Positions 25,701 to 37,700 of a DNA stretch of 64,000 nucleotides are shown here, one piece after another. Both the position numbers and the translations under genes were made by a program. Source of the DNA: Mesostigma viride (Eukaryota > Streptophyta > Mesostigmatophyceae > Mesostigmatales > Mesostigmataceae); contig RPFO01000276.1 in assembly GCA_009746045.1 (NCBI GenBank), forward strand, positions 164,501 through 228,500, written 5' to 3'. The notes below the pieces were generated by a model that worked only from the letters and a program-made list of their open reading frames with translations, searched no databases and was not told where the DNA came from. How positions within the stretch are numbered: position 1 is the stretch's first letter; the number at the start of each line of letters is the position of its first letter.

Positions 25701-28700
25701 TACCTGCTCACGCAGCACACGGCCATCTGTACCGCTGGCCCCTACCTGCTCACGCTGGCAGCACACGGCCATCTGTACCGCTGGCCCCTACCTGCTCACG
25801 CAGCACACGGCCATCTGTACCGCTGGCCCCTACCTGCTCACGCAGCACACGGCCATCTGTACCGCTGGCCCCTACCTGCTCACGCAGCACACGGCCATCT
25901 GTACCGCTGGCCCCTACCTGCTCACGCAGCACACGGCCATCTGTACCGCTGGCCCCTACCTGCTCACGCAGCACACGGCCATCTGTACCGCTGGCCCCTA
26001 CCTGCTCACGCAGCACACGGCCATCTGTACCGCTGGCCCCTACCTGCTCACGCAGCACACGGCCATCTGTACCGCTGGCCCCTACCTGCTCACGCAGCAC
26101 ACGGCCATCTGTACCGCTGGCCCCTACCTGCTCACGCAGCACACGGCCATCTGTACCGCTGGCCCCTACCTGCTCACGCAGCACACGGCCATCTGTACCG
26201 CTGGCCCCTACCTGCTCACGCAGCACACGGCCATCTGTACCGCTGGCCCCTACCTGCTCATGCAGCACACGGCCATCTGTACCGCTGGCCCCTACCTGCT
26301 CACGCAGCACACGGCCATCTGTACCGCTGGCCCCTACCTGCTCACGCAGCACACGGCCATCTGTACCGCTGGCCCCTACCTGCTCACGCAGCACACGGCC
26401 ATCTGTACCGCTGGCCCCTACCTGCTCACGCAGCACACGGCCATCTGTACCGCTGGCCCCTACCTGCTCACGCAGCACACGGCCATCTGTACCGCTGGCC
26501 CCTACCTGCTCACGCAGCACACGGCCATCTGTACCGCTGGCCCCTACCTGCTCACGCAGCACACGGCCATCTGTACCGCTGGCCCCTACCTGCTCACGCA
26601 ACACACGGCCATCTGTACCGCTGGCCCCTACCTGCTCACGCTGGCAGCACACGGCCCCACTGGCCCCGACGCCCTACAAGACATCCACCCAGCCCCTAGA
26701 CACGTTGACAAGGACGAGCAGTCCGCTCCCAATCATTCACCATGGCAAGGGCGTTTCTGTTCGGTGCTGTACATGTGTCCTTTTCTGCCCAGCCGAGCGT
26801 TGTGTCTTTCTTCTTTCCTTGCGCTTCAACGGCTGCTGCCAGCCCACGCGTCACCAACCACATTTCACTCACTCATGCCGTCGCCATCGGATGTCAAGTC
26901 CTGCGCAAGTGCCAGCGTGAATCACCGGTCGGATGTGGGTGCTGAAGCGGTCCCACTGCTCACGTGGGTGCTAGCGCACCGGTGCCCAGTCACCCATGGC
27001 GACTCACCCTTCCCACCTGCACGTCCCACTCCCTCCCCCCCCATTTGCACCTATCGCGGCGCCATCCCCCTTGCAGGTGCTGCAGTACGACGCGAGCCAC
27101 ATCGAGGCCATCGCCTGCCTTGCCAGCCATCAGTTCTACACGGACCAACCGGAGATAGCGCTGCGCTTCTTCCGCCGCCTGCTGCAGGTGAGGGGGGGCG
27201 CCGCGGGTTGTCGTGCCGGCTGTGAGTGGGGTGGCGCGGTATAAGGGCTTCTTTTACTCCAGGGCGCGGCCACATGCGTTGCCACTTCTTGCTGGCCCTG
27301 GGGCTCTTCGCGTGTTTCGTGTTTGTGGGGGCAAGCACGGCACGCTCGGCTCGCAGGCAATGGTTGCCGTCCCCTTTTTTTCTTTGTCGAGGCATGCATG
27401 GTGGGCTTGCAGGCTTCTTCACGACCCCTCGGGCTGCCTGCTCGTGGCATGGGCACACCTGCATGCCTTGGCCTGCATGCTTATCACGGCGCATGGCCAC
27501 ACGGGTGCCACGGAACCATTTCCACCCGAGGTGCCTCCGCTAATGGCATTCACTGCTGCAGCGGGTGCCGGTGGGCAGGTGGGCAGGTGATGTGTGGTGG
27601 TTGTGCCGCCATTGTGGCCGCGTGCGTGCCCCCCATGCGACACGGGTCACCGCTCCCTGGTCTCCCCGCCTGGCGTTTAGGGGGCCGGCAGCAGAAGCGC
27701 GACCTGCCCAAGTGCATGGCGGTCGCAGTGTGGGCGACGCCGCGTACCTGCTCCCTAGACATGGTGTGTGGCGTCACAGGCCCACCAGCAATGCCTCCAT
27801 GGTCAGGCAGCACCTGGCATTGATCGCGTGGGCATACGCGTGGTCATACGCGCTGCTGCCTCATGTCAGGGGATGGGGAGGCAATGCTTGCGTGTGTCCT
27901 GGTAGCGCGGTGCGGGATATGGCTGTATGTCCTGACAAGGATGGCCTGACGTGTGTTCCCCCCCAGGCAAACGTCTCTGGCACGCACATGGCTGGCAAGG
28001 GCAGGACCGCTGACAGCTACAGCTTCCCCCCTCCCCCCCATGCGCGCGTGCACAGATCGGCGTCAACAGCGCGGAGCTGTGGAACAACCTGGGACTGTGC
28101 TGCTTCTATGCGTCACAGGTGAGGGCCTGTGCTGCTTGGACACAATACAGGTGAGGCCTGGGTGAGGGAGTGTGCTGCTTGCCTGCACATGCCAAGGCAA
28201 GGTGACAGACAACATTGCATTGGCCTGCTTGCGACGACAAAAGCCCGCGATAGTAGCCATGCTTGTTGTCCTATGTGGGCGCGATGTGGCGCTTGTGCTT
28301 GTCATTAGCGGGCGCGATGTGATGCTTGTGCTTGTTATTAGTGAGCGCGATGTGGTGCTTGTTCTTGTAATTAGTGGGCGCGATGTGGTGCTTGTTCTTG
28401 TAATTAGTGGGCGCGATGTGGTGCTTGTGCTTGTAATTAGTGGGCGCGATGTGGCGCTTGTGCTTGTAATTAGTGGGCGCGATGTGGTGCTTGTGCTTGT
28501 AATTAGCGGGCGGGATGTGGCGCTTGTGCTTGTAATTAGTGGGCGCGATGTGGTGCTTGTGCTTGTAATTAGTGGGCGCGATGTGGTGCTTGTGCTTGTA
28601 ATTAGTGGGCGCGATGTGGTGCTTGTGCTTGTAATTAGTGGGCACGATGTGGTGCTTGTACTTGTAATTAGTGGGCGCGATGTGATGCTTGCACTTGTAA

Positions 28701-31700
28701 TTAGTGGGCGCGGTGTGGTGTTTGCACTTGTAATTAGTGGGCGCGATGTGGTGCTTGAGCTTTTAAGTAGTGGGCGCGATGCGGCGCTTGTGCTTGTCAT
28801 TAGTGGGCGCGATGTGGTGCTTGTTCTTGTAATTAGTGGGCGCGATGTGGTGCTTGTGCTTGTAATTAGTGGGCGCGATGTGGTGCTTGTTCTTGTAATT
28901 AGTGGGCGCGATGTGGTGCTTGTGCTTGTAATTAGTGGGCGCGATGTGATGCTTGCACTTGTAATTAGTGGGCGCGATGTGGTGTTTGCACTTGTAATTA
29001 GTGGGCGCGATGTGGTGCTTGAGCTTTTAAGTAGTGGGCGCGATGTGGTGCTTGAGCTTGTAATTAGTGGGCGCGATGTGGTGCTTGAGCTTTTAAGTAG
29101 TGGGCGCGATGTGGTGCTTGTTCTTGTAATTAGTGGGCGCGATGTGGCGCTTGTGCTTTTAAGTAGTGGGCGCGATGTGGTGCTTGTGCTTGTAATTAGT
29201 GGGCGAGATGTGGTGCTTGTGCTTGTAATTAGTGGGCGCGATGTGGCGCTTGTGCTTTTAAGTAGTGGGCGCGATGTGGCGCTTGTGCTTGTAATTAGTG
29301 GGCGCGATGTGGTGCTTGTGCTTGTAATTAGTGGGCGCGATGTGGTGCTTGTGCTTGTAATTAGTGGGCGCGATGTGGCGCTTGTGCTTTTAAGTAGTGG
29401 GCGCGATGTGGCGCTTGTGCTTGTAATTAGTGGGCGCGATGTGGCGCTTGTGATTTTAAGTAGTGGGCGAGATGTGGTGCTTGTACGCGTGGGCCAAGCG
29501 TTGACGGGCTGTGAGCGCTCAAGTTGGGACGGGCTGGGCGCTATGTGCAGGAGCTAAGGGCTCCTACACGGGAGGGGGGCAAAGGGCGTGGTTAGTGCGT
29601 GTGATGAGGGATTGTATGTAGCCCTTGCACAATCTCATGCGTCTGCGTGCGGACAGGTGCCGCAATCATGCGGGCGGGTGGTAAGGGTGGCTTCCAAGTG
29701 CAAACGCTGGTGCTGGTGGGGGCACGGCGGAGTAGTCGGCACGTGCCCGCCTGTCAGACACCAGAGGATGGTCGTGCGTGCAGGCCACTGCAGCCTCGGC
29801 TAACACCACCCTGCCCTTCTCCCCCCCCCCCCCCCCCCCCCCCCCGCGGGTTCTGCAGTACGACATGACGCTGACCTGCTTCGAGCGCGCGCTGGCGATG
29901 TCCACTGACGAGAACATGGCGGACGTGTGGTGAGTGATGCGTTGGTGACGGACGTATGGTGGGCGTGTGGCAGATGCAAGCATCATGGTCCGTGCATGCA
30001 GCCTTGCCCTGCTTCGGTAGCCGTGGGTGCACCCAGTCCTGACCACTGGCCGCAAATGCGGCACTGGCCTGGCCTCTCCTGCCCTCATTTGCCCCACACA
30101 CACACCCTTACTGCGCCAGGTACAACATTGGCCATGTAGCCATCAGCATTGGTGACCTGGGCCTGGCGTACCAGGCGTACAAGATCGCCGTGTCGGTCGA
30201 CAGCGACCACGCCGAGTCGTACAACAACCTGGGGGTGAGTGGAGCGATAGAGGGGCGTGAGTGTGACGGCAGCCGGGCGTTGAGGGCTGTGGGGAGGGGG
30301 GCGCGGGGTGTCCAGTGTGGATGTTCTGCCGTGGAACCAGAGCATGCTTGTGCACAGAGTCGGGGGTGGCAATGTGTGTGTGGGACGGGAGCGTAACTTT
30401 CCACTCGTTAATGTGAAATTTTGACCTGGAAGTTACGAGTCGGCTAGGTTTGTAGCATCCTGGCAGTGCCCAACATGTGAGTGGCTGCATATTGTATCTC
30501 CCTTGTTTAGGGCTTGCTTACTTTCCCTTGAAGGTGAGCCATGGGGGGAGTCGATGGCCGTAATGGCCGTGTCGGGATGCGGTGCGCGTTGCGGCTGTAT
30601 CCCACGACGGAATCAGGGGCCTTGCGCCGAACACAAGCGGCACGGCTGCAAGTGTTGGGGCATCTGGTTCTTTCCTCACTTTCAGTGTACACGCCAACAC
30701 CATGGGGGAATGGCCAGGTGGAAGAGCTAGGCAGGCCTGCGCCTGCCACCTTGCTGGTCACCTGGCAACTTCTTGTTGTCCTGTCTACCAAGGACACACC
30801 AGTGAGTGCAACCAGGTATTGCAGTGTTGCGCATGGTAGTATAAGGCCAGTCCATAGAATATGATCGCGTGCCGCGCCATGGCTGCCAGCGGGCAGCATG
30901 GCCCCTGGCATCTCCCGTGGTTGCACGCCCATGACATGTGCACTTTTACCCTACAACCCAAGCCCAAAACCCCACGTGGTGGCCCCTTCCTCCCCCCCTC
31001 CCCCCCCCTTCCTTGCGCCAGGTGCTGGAGCTGCGCAAGGGCAACACAGAGAACGCGCGCTCCAACTTCCAGACGGCCGCGAGGCTGTCGGAACACATAT
31101 TCGAATCCTACTTCAACGGAGGTAGGCGCAGGAGGCAGGAGGCAGGGAGCCAGGAGGGGGAAGGGGGGCAAAGGTTTGGCAGGACGTAGGGGGGAGTTGG
31201 GGGGGGGGGGGGGGGGAAGGCGGGCAGCGCACGGTGTGCTGTTGAGTCACATGGTTGGGGTTCTGCATCGAGAATAAGCTTGTGAAAGAGTCACATGGTT
31301 GGGGTTCTGCATCGAGAACAAGCTTGTGAAAGCAAAGCTTGCCTGGTAGCCTTCAGACGGGGCTGCCGTGGAAGTTGGCTTTCCTGTCTGCCTTGTCTGC
31401 AGACGGGGCGATTTAAAGCCTGCTTACAGATGCACAACCTTTAATAGCGGGTAGGAATAGTGGTTGCCTCAGCAGGATGTGCTTGTTGCAAGCGCCACTG
31501 GAGGATCACACTCAGTCCGGACAGCTGCTGAGGAAAATGCTCATGCTGTACTACGTTCATACCAGGAGGTGCTCTCCACGTGACCACCGTTGCAGCACGA
31601 ACGTGGCATCACATTCATAGGTGCAGCATTGGTGGCAACTTGTGGATGGCCACACACGGCTGCCAGGAGAACCGACTGTGAGGGCTGCTGTGACAAAGGG

Positions 31701-34700
31701 TAGACCCATGTCGCTCGAGTTGTGCAGCTGGGGCAATGCAGTGGGGGTTATGGCAGGTGATAACTTTGCATGGAACGCACGGTTGGGGGCCATGCAGTGG
31801 GGGTTATGGCAGGTGATAACTTTGCATGGAACGCACGGTTGGGGGCCATGTAGTGGGGGTTATGGCAGGTGATAACTTTGCATGGAACGCACGGTTGGGG
31901 GCCATGCAGTGGGGGTTATGGCAGGTGATAACTTTGCATGGAACGCACGGTTGGGGGCCATGCAGTGGGGGTTATGGCAGGTGATAACTTTGCATGGAAC
32001 GCACGGTTGGGGGCCATGTAGTGGGGGTTATGGCAGGTGATAACTTTGCATGGAACGCACGGTTGGGGGCCATGCAGTGGGGGTTATGGCAGGTGATAAC
32101 TTTGCATGGAACGCACGGTTGGGGGCCATGCAGTGGGGGTTATGGCAGGTGATAACTTTGCATGGAACGCACGGTTGGGGGCCATGCAGTGGGGGTTATG
32201 GCAGGTGATAACTTTGCATGGAACGCACGGTTGGGGGCCATGTAGTGGGGGTTATGGCAGGTGATAACTTTGCATGGAACGCACGGTTGGGGGCCATGTA
32301 GTGGGGGTTATGGCAGGTGATAACTTTGCATGGAACGCACGGTTGGGGGCCATGTAGTGGGGGTTATGGCAGGTGATAACTTTGCATGGAACGCACGGTT
32401 GGGGGCCATGTAGTGGGGGTTATGGCAGGTGATAACTTTGCATGGAACGCACGGTTGGGGGCCATGTAGTGGGGGTTATGGCAGGTGATAACTTTGCATG
32501 GAACGCACGGTTGGGGGCCATGTAGTGGGGGTTATGGCAGGTGATAACTTTGCATGGAACGCACGGTTGGGGGCCATGTAGTGGGGGTTATGGCAGGTGA
32601 TAACTTTGCATGGAACGCACGGTTGGGGGCCATGTAGTGGGGGTTATGGCAGGTGATAACTTTGCATGGAACGCACGGTTGGGGGCCATGTAGTGGGGGT
32701 TATGGCAGGTGATAACTTTGCATGGAACGCACGGTTGGGGGCCATGTAGTGGGGGTTATGGCAGGTGATAACTTTGCATGGAACGCACGGTTGGGGGCCA
32801 TGTAGTGGGGGTTATGGCAGGTGATAACTTTGCATGGAACGCACGGTTGGGGGCCATGTAGTGGGGGTTATGGCAGGTGATAACTTTGCATGGAACGCAC
32901 GGTTGGGGGCCATGTAGTGGGGGTTATGGCAGGTGATAACTTTGCATGGAACGCACGGTTGGGGGCCATGTAGTGGGGGTTATGGCAGGTGATAACTTTG
33001 CATGGAACGCACGGTTGGGGGCCATGTAGTGGGGGTTATGGCAGGTGATAACTTTGCATGGAACGCACGGTTGGGGGCCATGTAGTGGGGGTTATGGCAG
33101 GTGATAACTTTGCATGGAACGCACGGTTGGGGGCCATGTAGTGGGGGTTATGGCAGGTGATAACTTTGCATGGAACGCACGGTTGGGGGCCATGTAGTGG
33201 GGGTTATGGCAGGTGATAACTTTGCATGGAACGCACGGTTGGGGGCCATGTAGTGGGGGTTATGGCAGGTGATAACTTTGCATGGAACGCACGGTTGGGG
33301 GCCATGTAGTGGGGGTTATGGCAGGTGATAACTTTGCATGGAACGCACGGTTGGGGGCCATGTAGTGGGGGTTATGGCAGGTGATAACTTTGCATGGAAC
33401 GCACGGTTGGGGGCCATGTAGTGGGGGTTATGGCAGGTGATAACTTTGCATGGAACGCACGGTTGGGGGCCATGTAGTGGGGGTTATGGCAGGTGATAAC
33501 TTTGCATGGAACGCACGGTTGGGGGCCATGTAGTGGGGGTTATGGCAGGTGATAACTTTGCATGGAACGCACGGTTGGGGGCCATGTAGTGGGGGTTATG
33601 GCAGGTGATAACTTTGCATGGAACGCACGGTTGGGGGCCATGTAGTGGGGGTTATGGCAGGTGATAACTTTGCATGGAACGCACGGTTGGGGGCCATGTA
33701 GTGGGGGTTATGGCAGGTGATAACTTTGCATGGAACGCACGGTTGGGGGCCATGTAGTGGGGGTTATGGCAGGTGATAACTTTGCATGGAACGCACGGTT
33801 GGGGGCCATGTAGTGGGGGTTATGGCAGGTGATAACTTTGCATGGAACGCACGGTTGGGGGCCATGTAGTGGGGGTTATGGCAGGTGATAACTTTGCATG
33901 GAACGCACGGTTGGGGGCCATGTAGTGGGGGTTATGGCAGGTGATAACTTTGCATGGAACGCACGGTTGGGGGCCATGTAGTGGGGGTTATGGCAGGTGA
34001 TAACTTTGCATGGAACGCACGGTTGGGGGCCATGTAGTGGGGGTTATGGCAGGTGATAACTTTGCATGGAACGCACGGTTGGGGGCCATGTAGTGGGGGT
34101 TATGGCAGGTGATAACTTTGCATGGAACGCACGGTTGGGGGCCATGTAGTGGGGGTTATGGCAGGTGATAACTTTGCATGGAACGCACGGTTGGGGGCCA
34201 TGTAGTGGGGGTTATGGCAGGTGATAACTTTGCATGGAACGCACGGTTGGGGGCCATGTAGTGGGGGTTATGGCAGGTGATAACTTTGCATGGAACGCAC
34301 GGTTGGGGGCCATGTAGTGGGGGTTATGGCAGGTGATAACTTTGCATGGAACGCACGGTTGGGGGCCATGTAGTGGGGGTTATGGCAGGTGATAACTTTG
34401 CATGGAACGCACGGTTGGGGGCCATGTAGTGGGGGTTATGGCAGGTGATAACTTTGCATGGAACGCACGGTTGGGGGCCATGTAGTGGGGGTTATGGCAG
34501 GTGATAACTTTGCATGGAACGCACGGTTGGGGGCCATGTAGTGGGGGTTATGGCAGGTGATAACTTTGCATGGAACGCACGGTTGGGGGCCATGTAGTGG
34601 GGGTTATGGCAGGTGATAACTTTGCATGGAACGCACGGTTGGGGGCCATGTAGTGGGGGTTATGGCAGGTGATAACTTTGCATGGAACGCACGGTTGGGG

Positions 34701-37700
34701 GCCATGTAGTGGGGGTTATGGCAGGTGATAACTTTGCATGGAACGCACGGTTGGGGGCCATGTAGTGGGGGTTATGGCAGGTGATAACTTTGCATGGAAC
34801 GCACGGTTGGGGGCCATGTAGTGGGGGTTATGGCAGGTGATAACTTTGCATGGAACGCACGGTTGGGGGCCATGTAGTGGGGGTTATGGCAGGTGATAAC
34901 TTTGCATGGAACGCACGGTTGGGGGCCATGTAGTGGGGGTTATGGCAGGTGATAACTTTGCATGGAACGCACGGTTGGGGGCCATGTAGTGGGGGTTATG
35001 GCAGGTGATAACTTTGCATGGAACGCACGGTTGGGGGCCATGTAGTGGGGGTTATGGCAGGTGATAACTTTGCATGGAACGCACGGTTGGGGGCCATGTA
35101 GTGGGGGTTATGGCAGGTGATAACTTTGCATGGAACGCACGGTTGGGGGCCATGTAGTGGGGGTTATGGCAGGTGATAACTTTGCATGGAACGCACGGTT
35201 GGGGGCCATGTAGTGGGGGTTATGGCAGGTGATAACTTTGCATGGAACGCACGGTTGGGGGCCATGTAGTGGGGGTTATGGCAGGTGATAACTTTGCATG
35301 GAACGCACGGTTGGGGGCCATGTAGTGGGGGTTATGGCAGGTGATAACTTTGCATGGAACGCACGGTTGGGGGCCATGTAGTGGGGGTTATGGCAGGTGA
35401 TAACTTTGCATGGAACGCACGGTTGGGGGCCATGTAGTGGGGGTTATGGCAGGTGATAACTTTGCATGGAACGCACGGTTGGGGGCCATGTAGTGGGGGT
35501 TATGGCAGGTGATAACTTTGCATGGAACGCACGGTTGGGGGCCATGTAGTGGGGGTTATGGCAGGTGATAACTTTGCATGGAACGCACGGTTGGGGGCCA
35601 TGTAGTGGGGGTTATGGCAGGTGATAACTTTGCATGGAACGCACGGTTGGGGGCCATGTAGTGGGGGTTATGGCAGGTGATAACTTTGCATGGAACGCAC
35701 GGTTGGGGGCCATGTAGTGGGGGTTATGGCAGGTGATAACTTTGCATGGAACGCACGGTTGGGGGCCATGTAGTGGGGGTTATGGCAGGTGATAACTTTG
35801 CATGGAACGCACGGTTGGGGGCCATGTAGTGGGGGTTATGGCAGGTGATAACTTTGCATGGAACGCACGGTTGGGGGCCATGTAGTGGGGGTTATGGCAG
35901 GTGATAACTTTGCATGGAACGCACGGTTGGGGGCCATGTAGTGGGGGTTATGGCAGGTGATAACTTTGCATGGAACGCACGGTTGGGGGCCATGTAGTGG
36001 GGGTTATGGCAGGTGATAACTTTGCATGGAACGCACGGTTGGGGGCCATGTAGTGGGGGTTATGGCAGGTGATAACTTTGCATGGAACGCACGGTTGGGG
36101 GCCATGTAGTGGGGGTTATGGCAGGTGATAACTTTGCATGGAACGCACGGTTGGGGGCCATGTAGTGGGGGTTATGGCAGGTGATAACTTTGCATGGAAC
36201 GCACGGTTGGGGGCCATGTAGTGGGGGTTATGGCAGGTGATAACTTTGCATGGAACGCACGGTTGGGGGCCATGTAGTGGGGGTTATGGCAGGTGATAAC
36301 TTTGCATGGAACGCACGGTTGGGGGCCATGTAGTGGGGGTTATGGCAGGTGATAACTTTGCATGGAACGCACGGTTGGGGGCCATGTAGTGGGGGTTATG
36401 GCAGGTGATAACTTTGCATGGAACGCACGGTTGGGGGCCATGTAGTGGGGGTTATGGCAGGTGATAACTTTGCATGGAACGCACGGTTGGGGGCCATGTA
36501 GTGGGGGTTATGGCAGGTGATAACTTTGCATGGAACGCACGGTTGGGGGCCATGTAGTGGGGGTTATGGCAGGTGATAACTTTGCATGGAACGCACGGTT
36601 GGGGGCCATGTAGTGGGGGTTATGGCAGGTGATAACTTTGCATGGAACGCACGGTTGGGGGCCATGTAGTGGGGGTTATGGCAGGTGATAACTTTGCATG
36701 GAACGCACGGTTGGGGGCCATGTAGTGGGGGTTATGGCAGGTGATAACTTTGCATGGAACGCACGGTTGGGGGCCATGTAGTGGGGGTTATGGCAGGTGA
36801 TAACTTTGCATGGAACGCACGGTTGGGGGCCATGTAGTGGGGGTTATGGCAGGTGATAACTTTGCATGGAACGCACGGTTGGGGGCCATGTAGTGGGGGT
36901 TATGGCAGGTGATAACTTTGCATGGAACGCACGGTTGGGGGCCATGTAGTGGGGGTTATGGCAGGTGATAACTTTGCATGGAACGCACGGTTGGGGGCCA
37001 TGTAGTGGGGGTTATGGCAGGTGATAACTTTGCATGGAACGCACGGTTGGGGGCCATGTAGTGGGGGTTATGGCAGGTGATAACTTTGCATGGAACGCAC
37101 GGTTGGGGGCCATGTAGTGGGGGTTATGGCAGGTGATAACTTTGCATGGAACGCACGGTTGGGGGCCATGTAGTGGGGGTTATGGCAGGTGATAACTTTG
37201 CATGGAACGCACGGTTGGGGGCCATGTAGTGGGGGTTATGGCAGGTGATAACTTTGCATGGAACGCACGGTTGGGGGCCATGTAGTGGGGGTTATGGCAG
37301 GTGATAACTTTGCATGGAACGCACGGTTGGGGGCCATGTAGTGGGGGTTATGGCAGGTGATAACTTTGCATGGAACGCACGGTTGGGGGCCATGTAGTGG
37401 GGGTTATGGCAGGTGATAACTTTGCATGGAACGCACGGTTGGGGGCCATGTAGTGGGGGTTATGGCAGGTGATAACTTTGCATGGAACGCACGGTTGGGG
37501 GCCATGTAGTGGGGGTTATGGCAGGTGATAACTTTGCATGGAACGCACGGTTGGGGGCCATGTAGTGGGGGTTATGGCAGGTGATAACTTTGCATGGAAC
37601 GCACGGTTGGGGGCCATGTAGTGGGGGTTATGGCAGGTGATAACTTTGCATGGAACGCACGGTTGGGGGCCATGTAGTGGGGGTTATGGCAGGTGATAAC

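Noticed and set aside
17340-25772. 2,810-codon minus-strand ORF
   Set aside because: Reverse reading of the same 42-bp satellite.
12776-26920. 4,714-codon plus-strand ORF and its sister frames
   Set aside because: They are readings of an intronic 42-bp satellite without stops, open in three forward frames at once, and bounded by conserved BBS8 exons 11 and 12.
28172-29557. 461-codon ORF with GRDVVLVLVIS repeats, possible membrane protein
   Set aside because: Lies within BBS8 intron 13 and reflects a 33-bp tandem repeat; no non-repeat domain flanks it.
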